A stretch of DNA of 64,000 nucleotides from Brevundimonas sp. UBA6550 (lineage in GTDB: Bacteria; Pseudomonadota; Alphaproteobacteria; Caulobacterales; Caulobacteraceae): assembly GCF_002434505.1 (NCBI RefSeq), contig NZ_DJKE01000008.1:1-64000 (forward strand). Direction: 5' to 3'. The stretch's first letter is position 1. Each line of letters starts with the position of its first letter. Shown in pieces: positions 55,007 through 64,000 of the stretch. The notes beneath the pieces are model-generated. The model was not told the origin of the DNA, made no database searches, and worked only from the letters and a program-made list of their open reading frames with translations. A program made the translations under genes and the position numbers.

Positions 55007-55432
55007 TCAGTCGACGGCCCGGCATTCCGTCGGTTGGCGGCCCTCGACCGACCAGGTGGCCAGCACGCCCTTGCCGCGCAGTTCGACGTTGGAGGCGCGA
55101 TACCAGATGCCGTCGGCGGCGCGTTCCTGATACAGGTCCACCGCCTCGCCGGACGAGTTGCGGACGGTGGCCATCTGGCGCGGATTGTCGAAGTCCACCG
55201 ACAGGCGCTCGCCGTTGTCGCACAGATAGACCGTGTGGACGACGCGGTTCAGGGTGCGGTCCTGGATTTCGGCGCCGGTGCGCTGGCGCGCCGTCTGGGC
55301 GGCGACGGCGCGATCCTTCACCTCGTCGCCGCTGCGGGGCGCCTTGTCGGGGTCCGGGCCGCAGGCGGTCAGCAGGGCCAGGGCGGCCAGGCCGCTGAAC
55401 ACGATCGACTGCGGCAGATCCGGCTTGAACAA
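55007..55432 (-). CDS. MliC-like lipoprotein (lysozyme inhibitor family)
   Basis: From TTG at 55432 the product is 141 residues with a compact lipoprotein signal (FSGLAALALLTAC). The mature part ends in a beta-rich domain VYLCDNGERLSVDFDN...WYRASNVELRGKGVLATW...ECRAVD, matching the MliC fold with its two cysteines. Such proteins inhibit C-type lysozyme in the periplasm. GGAGGG lies 7 bases before the TTG; a longer frame from an upstream TTG (55459) has no such site and spoils the signal peptide. Confidence 0.72.
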   Translation of the reverse strand: MFKPDLPQSIVFSGLAALALLTACGPDPDKAPRSGDEVKDRAVAAQTARQRTGAEIQDRTLNRVVHTVYLCDNGERLSVDFDNPRQMATVRNSSGEAVDLYQERAADGIWYRASNVELRGKGVLATWSVEGRQPTECRAVD

Positions 55433-55480
55433 GGTCTTTCCCTCCACGGCGTCGCCCAACGGCGCCGCTTTCGCGGCGGT

Positions 55481-55963
55481 TTAACGTGCGCGGCCTGCCC
55501 CCGTTCCCCTCCGTTGGCGGAAGAAGGACCTGAGCAGAGACGACGCCTCCTCGGCCAGAAGACCTGAGTCCGTGGTCGGACGCCAGTGGCAGGTCGGCTG
55601 TTCGAACAGACGCGGGCCGTGGAGGACGGCGCCGCCCTTGGGATCGTCGGCGGCCCAGACCACGCGACCGATACGCGCGTGGCTGATGGCGCCGGCGCAC
55701 ATGGCGCACGGCTCAAGCGTCACATAGAGGGTCAGGCCGGTGAGGCGGTAGTTCTCCAGCGCCGTCGCGGCCCGCCGCATGGCCACGATCTCGGCGTGGG
55801 CGGTGGGGTCGTGGGCCGAGATCGGACCATTGGCGCCGGTCGCGACGACCTCTCCGGTGGTCGGATCGACAAGAATTGCGCCCACGGGCACCTCTCCTGC
55901 GTCCGCCGCCGCTTGCGCTTGGTCCAGCGCCATGCGCATGAACCGCTCATCATGGTCCGCCAT
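55481..55963 (-). CDS. tadA: tRNA-specific adenosine deaminase
   Basis: The 160-residue enzyme deaminates adenosine 34 of tRNA-Arg to inosine. The zinc site is HAEIVAM (His and catalytic Glu) and PCAMCAGA. GEVPVGAILVD is typical. The start is uncertain: 55963 (MADHDERF) or an internal ATG at 55939 (MRMALDQA). No clear ribosome-binding site is seen, and the longer form overlaps the divergent rluB-type gene by 12 bases. Confidence 0.92.
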   Translation of the reverse strand: MADHDERFMRMALDQAQAAADAGEVPVGAILVDPTTGEVVATGANGPISAHDPTAHAEIVAMRRAATALENYRLTGLTLYVTLEPCAMCAGAISHARIGRVVWAADDPKGGAVLHGPRLFEQPTCHWRPTTDSGLLAEEASSLLRSFFRQRRGTGAGRAR

Positions 55964-57472
55964 ACAGACGACAACGACAAGAAGCCCCGCGCCCGTCAAG
56001 ACGAACGGTCGCCCCGGCCCTTTAAATCCTCCGGTCCCCGCAAGAGCGGCGACGGGACGAAATCATTCGGCGACAAGCCGCGCGGCCCTCGCGACGACGG
56101 CGCAAAGCGTTTCGGCGACAAGCCGGATCGGCCCCGCAGCGACCGGCCTCGCAGCGACAAGGGCGGCAAGGACGCCAAGTCGGGCAAGGCGGAGACGCCC
56201 CTGCGCGCCGAGCGAATCGCCAAGACCATGGCCCGCGCCGGCATCGCCTCGCGACGCGAGGTCGAGCGGCTGATCGGCCTGGGCAAGGTGGCGGTGAACG
56301 GCCGCATCCTGGACACGCCCGCGACCCTGGTGACGCGCGACGACGTGATCACGGTCGATGGCAAGCCCATCGGCTCGACCCAGGCGACGCGCGTGTGGCG
56401 CTATCACAAGCCTGCGGGCCTCTTGACCAGCCACAGCGATCCGACCGGACGGCCGACGGTGTTCGACGCCCTGCCGGCCGGCCTGCCGCGCGTGATCTCG
56501 GTCGGGCGGCTGGACTTGGCGACCGAAGGCCTGCTGCTGCTGACCAATGACGGCGAGCTGAGCCGGGCGCTGGAACTGCCCTCCACCTCGCTGGTGCGCC
56601 AGTACCGGGCGCGGGCGCGCGGCAAGATCACCCAGGACCAGCTGGACGCGCTGAAGGACGGCGTGGTCGTGGACGGCGTGTCCTATGGCCCCATCGAGGC
56701 CAAGCTGGACAAGGCCAAGGAGTCGAAGGCCGAGGACGGCAAGGCCCCCGCCAACCTGTGGATCTCGGTCTCGATCACCGAGGGCAAGAACCGCGAGGTC
56801 CGCAAGGTGCTGGAATCGGTCGGCCTGACGGTCAACCGCCTGATCCGCCTGGCCTATGGTCCGTTCCGCCTGGATGTGCTGCCCGTCGGGGCGGTCGAGG
56901 AGGTCGGGCCGCGCGTGATCCGCGAACTGCTGGCCGACTATATCCGGCCCGAGAACCTGCCCACCGGCAATACGGTCGAGACGCCCGCGCCCATCCCCGG
57001 TCGCCGGGTATCGACGCCCATCGTCAAGGGCCGGTCGGGCTCGGCCATGTCGGACCCGTCGCGCAAGCCCAGCCGCGTGCGCGCCGCCGAAACGGCCCAG
57101 GCCGACGCCGTCGAACGCCGCGAGCGTCCGGCCAAGAAGGAGGGCTGGGCCAAGGCCGCGCCCAGGTTCGAACATTCCAAGACCTTCAAGCCGCGCGAGC
57201 GCACCGCCCCCGCCGGCGACCGTCCGGCGCGCGAGGACGGCGACCGGCCAAAGCGCGCCTTCAAGCCGCGCGACGACCAGTTCATCGACGACCGCAGGAA
57301 GCCCGCAGGGGCCAGGCCCGCCGCCAAGCCGGGCGCCAAGCCCGGTGGACGCGCCGGTCCGGGCGCGGGCGCGGGGGGGCGCGACTTCAAGCCGCGTTCC
57401 GGCGGCAAGCCGGCGGGTCCATCGGGAACCAGCGGGCGCGGCCCTGGCGGCAAGCCGCGCGCGCCTCGCTGA
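55952..57472 (+). CDS. rRNA pseudouridine synthase (RluB type)
   Basis: The 506-residue protein has an N-terminal basic/acidic extension of about 80 residues, an S4-like RNA-binding domain (ERIAKTMARAGIASRREVERLIGLGKVAVNG), and the RsuA/RluB catalytic domain with SVGRLDLATEGLLLLTNDG (catalytic Asp). A C-terminal Arg/Lys/Pro/Gly-rich tail of about 150 residues (FKPRERT, RAFKPRDD, RDFKPRSGG) probably binds RNA. It makes pseudouridine in 23S rRNA helix 80-type positions in relatives. The head-to-head overlap with tadA makes the start uncertain. Confidence 0.88.
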   Translation: MVRHTDDNDKKPRARQDERSPRPFKSSGPRKSGDGTKSFGDKPRGPRDDGAKRFGDKPDRPRSDRPRSDKGGKDAKSGKAETPLRAERIAKTMARAGIASRREVERLIGLGKVAVNGRILDTPATLVTRDDVITVDGKPIGSTQATRVWRYHKPAGLLTSHSDPTGRPTVFDALPAGLPRVISVGRLDLATEGLLLLTNDGELSRALELPSTSLVRQYRARARGKITQDQLDALKDGVVVDGVSYGPIEAKLDKAKESKAEDGKAPANLWISVSITEGKNREVRKVLESVGLTVNRLIRLAYGPFRLDVLPVGAVEEVGPRVIRELLADYIRPENLPTGNTVETPAPIPGRRVSTPIVKGRSGSAMSDPSRKPSRVRAAETAQADAVERRERPAKKEGWAKAAPRFEHSKTFKPRERTAPAGDRPAREDGDRPKRAFKPRDDQFIDDRRKPAGARPAAKPGAKPGGRAGPGAGAGGRDFKPRSGGKPAGPSGTSGRGPGGKPRAPR

Positions 57473-57498
57473 AACGCGCCGCCGAGGAGAGTTGAGGC

Positions 57499-57912
57499 AT
57501 GACGTCTTCTTCCACCGGCCGGTGCCTGTGCGGCGCCGTGACGTTCACCGCCACGCCTAGAGGCGGGATGCACGCCTGCCATTGCGGCACGTGCCGGCGC
57601 CTGTCGGGCGGCATCCTGTTCAGCGTGGACTGCGGCGACAGCGTCGCGGTTCAGGGGACGGTGGCGACCTACGCCTCGTCCGACTGGGCGACGCGCCAGT
57701 TCTGCCCGGCCTGCGGGACCGGCCTGTTCTGGCGCTCCAACGCCTGGGCCGTGACCATGGTCTCGGCCCAGGCGTTCGACGACCCGTCCGCCTTTAAGCT
57801 GGAGGACGAGTTCTGCATCGAGAGCAAGCCCGACACCTACGCCCTGGCGGGGGATCGGCCGCGCCTGACCACGGACGAACTGTACGCCCAGTTCGCTGCG
57901 CCCGAAGCCTGA
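57499..57912 (+). CDS. GFA-domain (Gfa/CENP-V family) protein
   Basis: The 137-residue protein has the zinc-binding pattern CLCGAV, HACHCGTCRRLSGG and FCPACGTGLFW typical of the GFA family, named from glutathione-dependent formaldehyde-activating enzyme. Most members have unproven roles. GAGGAGA lies upstream of the ATG. The stop overlaps the rsmD start (TGATG). Confidence 0.87.
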   Translation: MTSSSTGRCLCGAVTFTATPRGGMHACHCGTCRRLSGGILFSVDCGDSVAVQGTVATYASSDWATRQFCPACGTGLFWRSNAWAVTMVSAQAFDDPSAFKLEDEFCIESKPDTYALAGDRPRLTTDELYAQFAAPEA

Positions 57913-58484
57913 TGCGGATCGTCGCCGGAAGCCTGAAGGGCCGCGCCATCGTCGCGCCGGAGGGGCAGGGCACGCGCCCGACCTCGGACCGCGCGCGCCA
58001 GGCGGTGTTCAACGTGCTGGAACACGCCGCCTGGGCCGAGAGCCTGCAGGGCGCGCGGGTCATCGACCTGTACGCCGGTTCCGGCGCCCTGGGGTTCGAG
58101 GCGGTCAGCCGGGGCGCGGGCTTCTGCCTGTTCGTGGAGACGGACGACGGCGCGCGCGGCGCCATCCGCGAGAACGCCGACGCCTATGGGCTGATGGGGC
58201 GCACGCGGGTCCATAGGCGCAGCGCCACCGACCTGGGCGTGCGCCCCGGCCCGGTGGCGGAGGCCTTCGACATCGCCTTCCTGGACCCGCCCTACGGCAA
58301 GGGCTTGGGGGAGCAGACGCTGGCTCGCCTGGTCGAAGGCGACTGGCTGAAACCCGGCGCCCTGGTGGTGTTCGAGCGCGGCTCGGATGAACCGGAGATC
58401 GACACGCCCGGCTATGAGCGGCTGGACGCGCGCGACTATGGCGCGGCGCGAGTGCTGTTCCTGCGCGCGGGACCGGGCGCCTGA
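57912..58484 (+). CDS. rsmD: 16S rRNA (guanine-966-N2)-methyltransferase
   Basis: The 190-residue enzyme starts MRIVAGSLKGRAIVAPEGQGTRPTSDR, with RPTSDRARQAVFN, the SAM site DLYAGSGALGFEAVSRGA and catalytic DPPYGKG. It methylates G966 of 16S rRNA. It is coupled to the GFA gene; together with tadA and the RluB-type gene it makes this a small RNA-modification neighbourhood. Confidence 0.92.
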   Translation: MRIVAGSLKGRAIVAPEGQGTRPTSDRARQAVFNVLEHAAWAESLQGARVIDLYAGSGALGFEAVSRGAGFCLFVETDDGARGAIRENADAYGLMGRTRVHRRSATDLGVRPGPVAEAFDIAFLDPPYGKGLGEQTLARLVEGDWLKPGALVVFERGSDEPEIDTPGYERLDARDYGAARVLFLRAGPGA

Positions 58485-58666
58485 GCCTCAGCCGTCCATT
58501 GCACTGCACGATCGAAAACAGTGCGATGTGCAACAAGGTGCAGTTCCAGGCGGCGCCCCTGCACCGTCAGAACAGGCGGCCATTATAGTCTGGCGTCGCC
58601 GCACCGTGCGTCGATCAGCTTTGCTTTCAGGCAAGATGCTGATTCAGCGTGCTTTCGTGCGTTCAG

Positions 58667-59125
58667 TCATGCGCGCAGTTTGATCGCAAGAGTCTGCGCC
58701 GCCTGGGTGACCTCGGCCCATGTGACGTCGAAACCGTCGTCCTCGTCGAAATAGGGGTCGGCCACCGCCTGACCCTCGCGGCCCGGCACATGGTCCAGCA
58801 GGAGGCTGAGGTCTGCGGTGGCGTCTGCGGGCGCGATTCGGCGCAGATTGGCCAGATTGTCGTGGTCCAGGGCGATAATGTGGGTGAAGCGGCGGAAGTC
58901 CGCAGGCTTCACCTGGCGCCCCTGATAGCCGGAAATATCGACCCCATGCCTGCGCGCCACGGCCTGAGCGCGCGGATCGGGCGCCTCGCCGATGTGCCAG
59001 CCGCCCGTGCCTGCGGAATCCACGATCAGATCCATCCGCAACCGCTGCGCCTCGGCCCGCAGCGCCGCCTCCGCCAGAGGCGAGCGACAGATGTTGCCGA
59101 GACAGACGAAGAGGACGGAAGCCAT
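58667..59125 (-). CDS. Low-molecular-weight protein tyrosine phosphatase
   Basis: The 152-residue enzyme has the P-loop VCLGNICRSPLAEA (C-x5-R) at residues 7-20 and the acid loop DPYFDE. In bacteria such enzymes act on tyrosine kinases or exopolysaccharide regulators; arsenate reductases share the fold but have different signatures. It is convergent with rsmD; the 182-base spacer shows repeated TGCAC-type words but no clear terminator. Confidence 0.9.
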   Translation of the reverse strand: MASVLFVCLGNICRSPLAEAALRAEAQRLRMDLIVDSAGTGGWHIGEAPDPRAQAVARRHGVDISGYQGRQVKPADFRRFTHIIALDHDNLANLRRIAPADATADLSLLLDHVPGREGQAVADPYFDEDDGFDVTWAEVTQAAQTLAIKLRA

Positions 59126-59227
59126 GGATGGGTTCGTTGCTGTGCCGGGTTAATGCGCGACAGGGTTTGGGGTTTGGGGCCAGGCCTGCCTGTCACGCCC
59201 CGTTTCGAGCGCCGACGCCCAGCCGGT

Positions 59228-60130
59228 TCATCCCATGCTGTTCAGGGTTTCGACGATCTGCTGGCGCGCGCGTTTGGCTTCCGGCCCGAGAAGCAGGGGA
59301 TAGACATGGATCAGGCCTTCCTCGCGATAGTACTGAACCTGCACACCCGATGTCTTCGCCTTGGCGGCCAGCAGGTCGGTGTCCGGGTTGGTGATGTCGT
59401 GTGATCCGCTGAAAAGGGTCAACGGCCCCAGGCCCGCGAGGTCCGCCAGAAGGGGACTGACCTTGGGGTCGTCCACCTTCAAGCCACCCCTCCACATCTC
59501 GATAGCCGCCGTCAAACCCCTGCGTGCGAGCCAGGGATCCAGCTTTTCGACACGGTCCAGGGCTGGATTGTTCAGTCGGAGATCCAGAGCAGGAGAAATG
59601 AGAATCGTTCTCGCCAGCGTCTCGTTTCTGGTCCGCAGAAGGTGAAGCGCCGTGGAGAGCGAGATTTGTCCGCCCGCCGAATCGCCCATGATGAATGTGC
59701 GGTCGGAGCCAATCCGATCGACGATGCCGCCGACAAGCCGGCTTACCTGGTCGACGACAGGTTCCGCCGTTCCCAGAGGCGCCAGGGGATAGATGGGGAC
59801 ATAGACCGCCGCTTTGGACTTCACGGCCACCTCAGCCGCCAACTGCCACTGAGGCGCGACGATTTCGTTGATCCAGGCGCCGCCGTGGACATAGACGCCC
59901 TCGCGCTTCACGTCGCCATCCGTCGGCGCCAGTCTGTAGACCGGCCATCCCGAGGAATAATCCACCGAAACGTCCACAGGGTCGCGCCAGCGCGATGGCG
60001 GCGAGAACGAGGTCGGCCTGATCAGGCGCTCCGCAACCTTGGCTCTGACGAGGTCAGGGTCCGAGAAACCCGCCTTCCGCCCCGATTTCTCAATATAGAA
60101 GGCGATGAGCTTCGCAGTAATGCTTGGCAT
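59228..60130 (-). CDS. Alpha/beta-hydrolase (HSL-type esterase)
   Basis: The 300-residue enzyme has HGGAW (82-86) as oxyanion hole and nucleophile Ser151 in GDSAGG, followed by Asp and His in GSHDITNP and GLIHVYPLL. This is the hormone-sensitive-lipase group. Small esters are likely substrates. A GTG at 60175 could extend it by 15 residues; the ATG is preferred. The AraC-type regulator gene lies 145 bases upstream on the same strand. Confidence 0.85.
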   Translation of the reverse strand: MPSITAKLIAFYIEKSGRKAGFSDPDLVRAKVAERLIRPTSFSPPSRWRDPVDVSVDYSSGWPVYRLAPTDGDVKREGVYVHGGAWINEIVAPQWQLAAEVAVKSKAAVYVPIYPLAPLGTAEPVVDQVSRLVGGIVDRIGSDRTFIMGDSAGGQISLSTALHLLRTRNETLARTILISPALDLRLNNPALDRVEKLDPWLARRGLTAAIEMWRGGLKVDDPKVSPLLADLAGLGPLTLFSGSHDITNPDTDLLAAKAKTSGVQVQYYREEGLIHVYPLLLGPEAKRARQQIVETLNSMG

Positions 60131-60274
60131 GGGGCGGCTTTCTCTGGTCGTCGTCTGTCCAGCTTTCAATACCACCCCAAGCTATGGATGAATGTCGCGA
60201 GCGGCTCAACCCGTTACGCTGACGCAGCCTGGACGATATCGCCATCCGGTATGTCGCCAGTCTTAACTGGTGAT

Positions 60275-61060
60275 CTATCTGGCGAGGTAACGACCAGGCG
60301 GTTGGCCGACGGCCTTGCGAAACATGCTGACGAAACTGCTGGTGCTTTCGTAGCCCAGGTCGAGGCCGACCGACTGGACGGATCGCCCGGAAGCCAGCCA
60401 GCGCAGCGCCAGCAGGATGTGAAGCTGGCGTCGCCAGCGGCCGAAACCCATGCCGATTTCCGACGACAGTCTGCGGTTGAGCGTGCGTTCGCTCATGCCG
60501 ACGCCCGCGGCCCATTGCGCCACGGTCGATGAGGCGGCCGGATTGGCGATCATGGCTTCGGCCAGAGCCTTCAAACGAGGGTCGGAGGGGATCGGCAGGC
60601 GGAAATTCTCGATGGGCGCCGTGGCCAGTTCGTCGAGGATGACCGAGGCGATGCGGCCCTCGGGTCCGTCAGGGTCGTACTGGGCGGGCATTTCACTGGC
60701 GCGCATCAGCAGATGGCGAAGCAGGTCTGAAATCAGGATGGCGCAACCGTGTGGCGGCAGTCGCGCGGCAGGCGTCGCGTGGATGAACAGACAGACGCAT
60801 TCCACGTCGCCCGATCCGAACACGGTATGGGGCGTATCGCCGGGAATCCAGATGGCCGAGCCGGGCGGTACGATCCACACAGCCTCTTCCATTTCGCAGT
60901 TGATGGCGCCGCGAACCCCATAGAGAAGCTGGGCCTTGCGGTGTCGGTGACGTTGGGACTGCTCGACCGTTTCCAGACGGCCGACGCCGGCCGCGACGAC
61001 CATATCGCGCGCGTCGTCATCAATGGCGGTCGGCCAGTCGGCGCGCACGTCCAGACGCAT
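60275..61060 (-). CDS. AraC-family transcriptional regulator
   Basis: From the ATG at 61060 the product is 261 residues, with an N-terminal cupin-like sensor (HRHRKAQLLYGVRG...AVWIVPPGSAIWIPGDTPHTV) and a C-terminal double helix-turn-helix (VAQWAAGVGMSERTLNRRLSSEIG; SVGLDLGYESTSSFVSMFRKAVG). It may control the neighbouring esterase. An in-frame TTG at 61132 would add 24 residues and has a ribosome site only 2 bases away, so the shorter start is chosen. Confidence 0.86.
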   Translation of the reverse strand: MRLDVRADWPTAIDDDARDMVVAAGVGRLETVEQSQRHRHRKAQLLYGVRGAINCEMEEAVWIVPPGSAIWIPGDTPHTVFGSGDVECVCLFIHATPAARLPPHGCAILISDLLRHLLMRASEMPAQYDPDGPEGRIASVILDELATAPIENFRLPIPSDPRLKALAEAMIANPAASSTVAQWAAGVGMSERTLNRRLSSEIGMGFGRWRRQLHILLALRWLASGRSVQSVGLDLGYESTSSFVSMFRKAVGQPPGRYLAR

Positions 61061-61189
61061 TCGCCTGAGCCTCTCGCTGAAATGGCCGATTTGAAACACG
61101 GAATGGCGATTGTGCGCAATGACGCCATTCAACGCCTCGGTTATCCTCGTGGTCGGCCATCAGATTCCTGGCTGAAAGGATGTTTCGTC

Positions 61190-61576
61190 ATGTCCATGGA
61201 CAGTTCAGGCTTTCCCTACGTCTGGTTCAGCTATGCCGACGGGTTCGGCGATGACGAGGGCATGGCCGAGTTCGAGCGCAACCTTGCCCGCCACAAGCCT
61301 TTCGTGATCCTTTCGGACTCCGCCCCCGATGAGAACAGGCAGCCTTCGCACGAGGAGCGGAAACGCCTGTCCCTGTGGATGAAGGCGCACAAGGCCGATT
61401 TGCGTCGGTTCGTGCTGGCGATGGTCGTGGTGGAGCCAAGCGCGGTTAAGCGGCTGGCCTTCGCCGCCTTTGGCGTGATTTTCGAGAAGTTCTGGGGCTA
61501 TCCGATGGTCATGGTCGAATCGCGCGACGCCGCCATGGCCCAGGCCGAGACGCTGCTGGCCAAGGTCGGGCGTTAG
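61190..61576 (+). CDS. STAS-like protein of unknown function
   Basis: The 128-residue protein (FPYVWFSYADGFGDDEGMAEF; KPFVILSDSAPDENRQPS; SVVVEPS-type VVVEPSAVKRLAFAAFGVIF) resembles small STAS/SpoIIAA-like proteins with a strand-helix repeat and a 'shared-seat' DxxR-like helix. It has no signal peptide or membrane span. AAAGGA lies 9 bases before the ATG. The function is unknown. It is divergent from the AraC regulator and convergent with mutL. Confidence 0.65.
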   Translation: MSMDSSGFPYVWFSYADGFGDDEGMAEFERNLARHKPFVILSDSAPDENRQPSHEERKRLSLWMKAHKADLRRFVLAMVVVEPSAVKRLAFAAFGVIFEKFWGYPMVMVESRDAAMAQAETLLAKVGR

Positions 61577-61588
61577 GCCGTCGTTGGC

Positions 61589-63484
61589 TCAACGCCGCCC
61601 GAACAACTTCTCCAGATCGTGCAGCTTCAGCTCCACATAGGTCGGGCGGCCGTGGTTGCATTGGCCGGAGTGGGGGGTGGCTTCCATCTGGCGGAGCAGG
61701 GCGTTCATCTCGGGGGCCGAGAGGACGCGGCCTGAGCGGACGCTGCCGTGGCAGGCCATGGTGCCGCAGATGGCGGCCAGGCGTTCCTTGAGCGACAGGG
61801 CCTGGCCGTGCTCGGACAGGTCGTCGGCGATGTCGCGGATCAGGCCCTGAACATCGGTATCGCCCAGCATGGCCGGGGTCTCGCGCACCAGGACGGCGCC
61901 GGCGCCGAAGGCCTCGACGATCAGGCCCATCTCGGCCAGTTCCTCGGCGCGCGAGGCGACGCGCTCGGCCTCGGCGGGGTCCAGATCGACCACCTCGGGC
62001 GTCAGCAGGGCCTGGCGGGTCACGGACCCCTCGGCCATCTGGGCCTTCATCCGCTCATAGACCAGCCGTTCGTGAGCGGCGTGCTGATCGACGATGACCA
62101 GACCGTCGCGGGTCTGGGCGACGATATAGTTGGCGTGGAGTTGGCCACGCGCGGCGCCCAGGGGGTAGTCGAGGGGGTCCGTGGGGGTGTGAGGCGTGAA
62201 GGGTGAATCGTGATTGGCGGGCGCGGCCGCTTGCTGGGGCCATGAAGGGGCGTTCCCAAACGCGGGCCAGCTGGGTTCGACGCGGGCGCTGCGTTCGTTC
62301 AGGCCGGGCAGGACCTGGGCGGCGGCGGCGGGCTGGGACCAGCCGGTCCAGCCGCTGAACCCTTGCGCGGACGGGGCGCTGGGGCTGTAGGCGGGGCTGG
62401 ATGCGACGCCGGTGTGGGGCTGGAACCCCGACAGGGCGTCGGCGGCGACGGTCGTTGAGGCGCGGTGGCCTGCGGCGTGCAGGGCGTGACGCAGGGCGCC
62501 GACGATCAGGCCGCGCACCAGGGCCGGATCGCGGAACCGGACCTCGGCCTTGGCCGGGTGGACGTTGACGTCGACATAGAGCGGATCGATGTCGAGGAAG
62601 AGGACGGCGGCCGGGTGGCGGTCGCGCGCCAGGAAGTCGGCGTAGGCGCCGCGCAGGGCCCCTTGCAGCAGCCGATCCTTCACCGGGCGGCCGTTGACGA
62701 ACAGATACTGATGCGCCGCATTGCCGCGCGAATAGGTGGGCAGGCCCGCATAGCCCGACAGGCGCACGCCATCCCGCTCCTGATCGATCAGCAGGGCGTT
62801 GGCCTCGAAGTCGCGGCCCAGAAGGGCGGACAGGCGCTTCAGGCGGCCCTCGTCGCCGGGGTGTTCGGCGGGCAGGCGCAGGGTGACCTTGCCGTCCAGC
62901 GACAGGGTGAAGGCGACGGCCTCGTGCGCCATGGCCTGACGCTTGATCTCTTCGGAGATGGCCATGGCCTCGGACCGTTCGGACTTCATGAACTTGAGCC
63001 GGGCGGGGGTGGCGTAGAAGAGGTCGCGCACCTCCACCCGCGCGCCGTGCGGGCCGGGGAAGGGGGCGGGGGCCAGGGGGCGGGTCTCGCCGCCCTCGAC
63101 AGTGATGGCCCAGGCGTCGGTTTCGTCACGGGATCGGGTGGTGATCGACAGGCGGGCGACCGAGCCGATGGAGGGCAGGGCTTCGCCCCGGAAGCCCAGG
63201 GTGTGGATGCGCAGCAGGTCCACGTCGCCGGCGTCGTCGGGCTCAAGCTTTGACGTCGCGTGGCGTTCGATGGCCAGGGGCAGTTCCTCCCGCGGAATGC
63301 CCTTGCCGTCGTCGGCGATCAGGATGCGCGACAGGCCGCCGCCGTCGGCCTGAATCTCGATATTGCGACCGCCGGCGTCCAGGGCGTTCTCGACCAGTTC
63401 CTTGATGGCGCTGGCCGGTCGCTCGACCACCTCGCCGGCGGCGATGCGGTTGACGGTTTCGGGGGAGAGGCGACGGATGGGCAT
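61589..63484 (-). CDS. mutL: DNA mismatch repair protein MutL
   Basis: The 631-residue protein starts [20 protein letters not shown] and has the GHKL ATPase motifs [17 protein letters not shown] and GFRGEAL. A Pro/Ala/Ser linker (about 340-450) follows, then a C-terminal dimerisation domain with [12 protein letters not shown], the endonuclease motif DQHA-x2-E-x4-E. It therefore belongs to the nicking, MutH-independent MutL type. The start follows the family; a longer frame from 63523 is unlikely. Confidence 0.94.
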   Translation of the reverse strand: MPIRRLSPETVNRIAAGEVVERPASAIKELVENALDAGGRNIEIQADGGGLSRILIADDGKGIPREELPLAIERHATSKLEPDDAGDVDLLRIHTLGFRGEALPSIGSVARLSITTRSRDETDAWAITVEGGETRPLAPAPFPGPHGARVEVRDLFYATPARLKFMKSERSEAMAISEEIKRQAMAHEAVAFTLSLDGKVTLRLPAEHPGDEGRLKRLSALLGRDFEANALLIDQERDGVRLSGYAGLPTYSRGNAAHQYLFVNGRPVKDRLLQGALRGAYADFLARDRHPAAVLFLDIDPLYVDVNVHPAKAEVRFRDPALVRGLIVGALRHALHAAGHRASTTVAADALSGFQPHTGVASSPAYSPSAPSAQGFSGWTGWSQPAAAAQVLPGLNERSARVEPSWPAFGNAPSWPQQAAAPANHDSPFTPHTPTDPLDYPLGAARGQLHANYIVAQTRDGLVIVDQHAAHERLVYERMKAQMAEGSVTRQALLTPEVVDLDPAEAERVASRAEELAEMGLIVEAFGAGAVLVRETPAMLGDTDVQGLIRDIADDLSEHGQALSLKERLAAICGTMACHGSVRSGRVLSAPEMNALLRQMEATPHSGQCNHGRPTYVELKLHDLEKLFGRR

Positions 63485-63646
63485 GAGCAGTCCAAGATAG
63501 GGCGCGCGGGGGATTCGCGCCATGCGGCGTTCGACGGGCGGGGAACGCGACGACAGCTTGGCCGTTCAGACGGCTGCGCGCCTTGATCCAGCCCGAAACC
63601 CGGTGCGGAATGGCGTGGCTGACCGCCTGACCTTTCTCGGATGACC

Positions 63647-64000
63647 ATGAAGACCCGATCGATCGTGCTCGCCGCCGCCCTGGCCCTGTCGGCTTGCGGC
63701 AATCCCAATAGCTCCAAGGCGCAGGAGGGCGAATTCGCCCAGCCGACGCGAAACGTGCCCAGCGACGCCGGGGGCATGAAGTCCAGCTTCGCGCCCGTGG
63801 TCCGCTCGGCGGCGCCGGCGGTGGTCAATATCTCGGCGCGCAGCGTGCAGCGTGTGCAGGCCGATCCCTTCTTCCAGCTGTTCGGCGGCGGAATTCCGCA
63901 GGCGCGGGTGGCGGAATCGGTGGGGTCGGGCGTGATCGTGCGCTCGGACGGGATCGTGGTGACCAACAACCACGTCATCCAGGGCGCCCAGCAGATCAAG
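63647..64000 (+). CDS. DegP/HtrA-like serine protease, 5' part
   Basis: The first 118 residues are present; the gene runs off the right edge without a stop. A lipoprotein-like signal (ALALSAC, Cys17) is followed by a linker, then the trypsin-like protease start with VVNISARS, GSGVIV and catalytic His109 in TNNHVI. The Ser and PDZ domains lie beyond the window. Such proteases handle misfolded envelope proteins. An ATG at 63641 is an alternative start. It is divergent from mutL. Confidence 0.85.
   Translation, partial: MKTRSIVLAAALALSACGNPNSSKAQEGEFAQPTRNVPSDAGGMKSSFAPVVRSAAPAVVNISARSVQRVQADPFFQLFGGGIPQARVAESVGSGVIVRSDGIVVTNNHVIQGAQQIK

Noticed and set aside
58485..58666. Repeated TGCAC-type words between rsmD and the phosphatase gene
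   Set aside because: The copies are short and irregularly spaced; no palindromic operator or terminator could be assembled from them.

Overview
This 64 kb window is a GC-rich stretch of core bacterial chromosome. The evidence points to an alphaproteobacterium of the Caulobacterales, probably Brevundimonas or a close relative; this is inferred from gene order and protein features, since no rRNA gene is present. Supporting points are the fused S10-spc-alpha ribosomal block with secY-adk and without rpsD or rpmJ, an RNase E ending in the PNPase-binding GWW tail known from Caulobacter, an endonuclease-type MutL, and an alphaproteobacterial-type ATP-dependent DNA ligase.

Layout. 1-7.2 kb holds envelope and accessory genes: a secreted carboxylesterase-like lipoprotein, an L,D-transpeptidase with a 53-residue partner, a CelD-type acetyltransferase paired with a JmjC-like cupin protein, a DUF2807-type secreted protein and an outer-membrane beta-barrel. 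After a 670-base gene-free leader with a good promoter, 7.9-22.9 kb is the S10-spc-alpha superoperon (rpsJ to rplQ). It carries extra transcription signals: terminator-like hairpins between rpmD and rplO, a hairpin-rich rplO-secY spacer, a TonB-like gene after adk, and a fresh promoter with a structured leader before rpsM. 23-32.8 kb holds a LysR regulator, an ABC-2 exporter, a lipoprotein phosphodiesterase, a TPR protein, a 174-base near-palindrome, a CDP-alcohol phosphotransferase, a DsbA-like oxidoreductase and an M48 protease. 32.9-37.3 kb holds rne divergent from a peptidoglycan amidase. 37.3-50 kb holds an SDR enzyme, a J-domain protein divergent from a BolA-family gene, a hybrid histidine kinase, an RcnB-like protein, an ATP-dependent ligase, MscS plus an aldolase, an Atm1-type exporter, a response regulator with an overlapping partner, and accA. 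50-54 kb holds a HicA/DUF1902 toxin-antitoxin pair, xerD and an aroK-aroB-acetyltransferase operon. 54-64 kb holds a nitronate monooxygenase, a MliC-like lipoprotein, tadA and an rluB-type synthase with overlapping 5' ends, a GFA protein-rsmD pair, a tyrosine phosphatase, an esterase with a nearby AraC regulator, mutL, and the 5' part of a DegP-like protease.

Much of the window serves translation (ribosomal proteins, SecY, RNA polymerase alpha, RNase E, TadA, RluB and RsmD) or the cell envelope. I saw no prophage, insertion sequence, CRISPR array, tRNA or rRNA. The most unusual signals are RNA structures in the spacers of the ribosomal operons, the acetyltransferase/JmjC-cupin pair, the toxin-antitoxin pair with a hairpin between its genes, and the large palindromic intergenic element. 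All functions are read from motifs without database searches.
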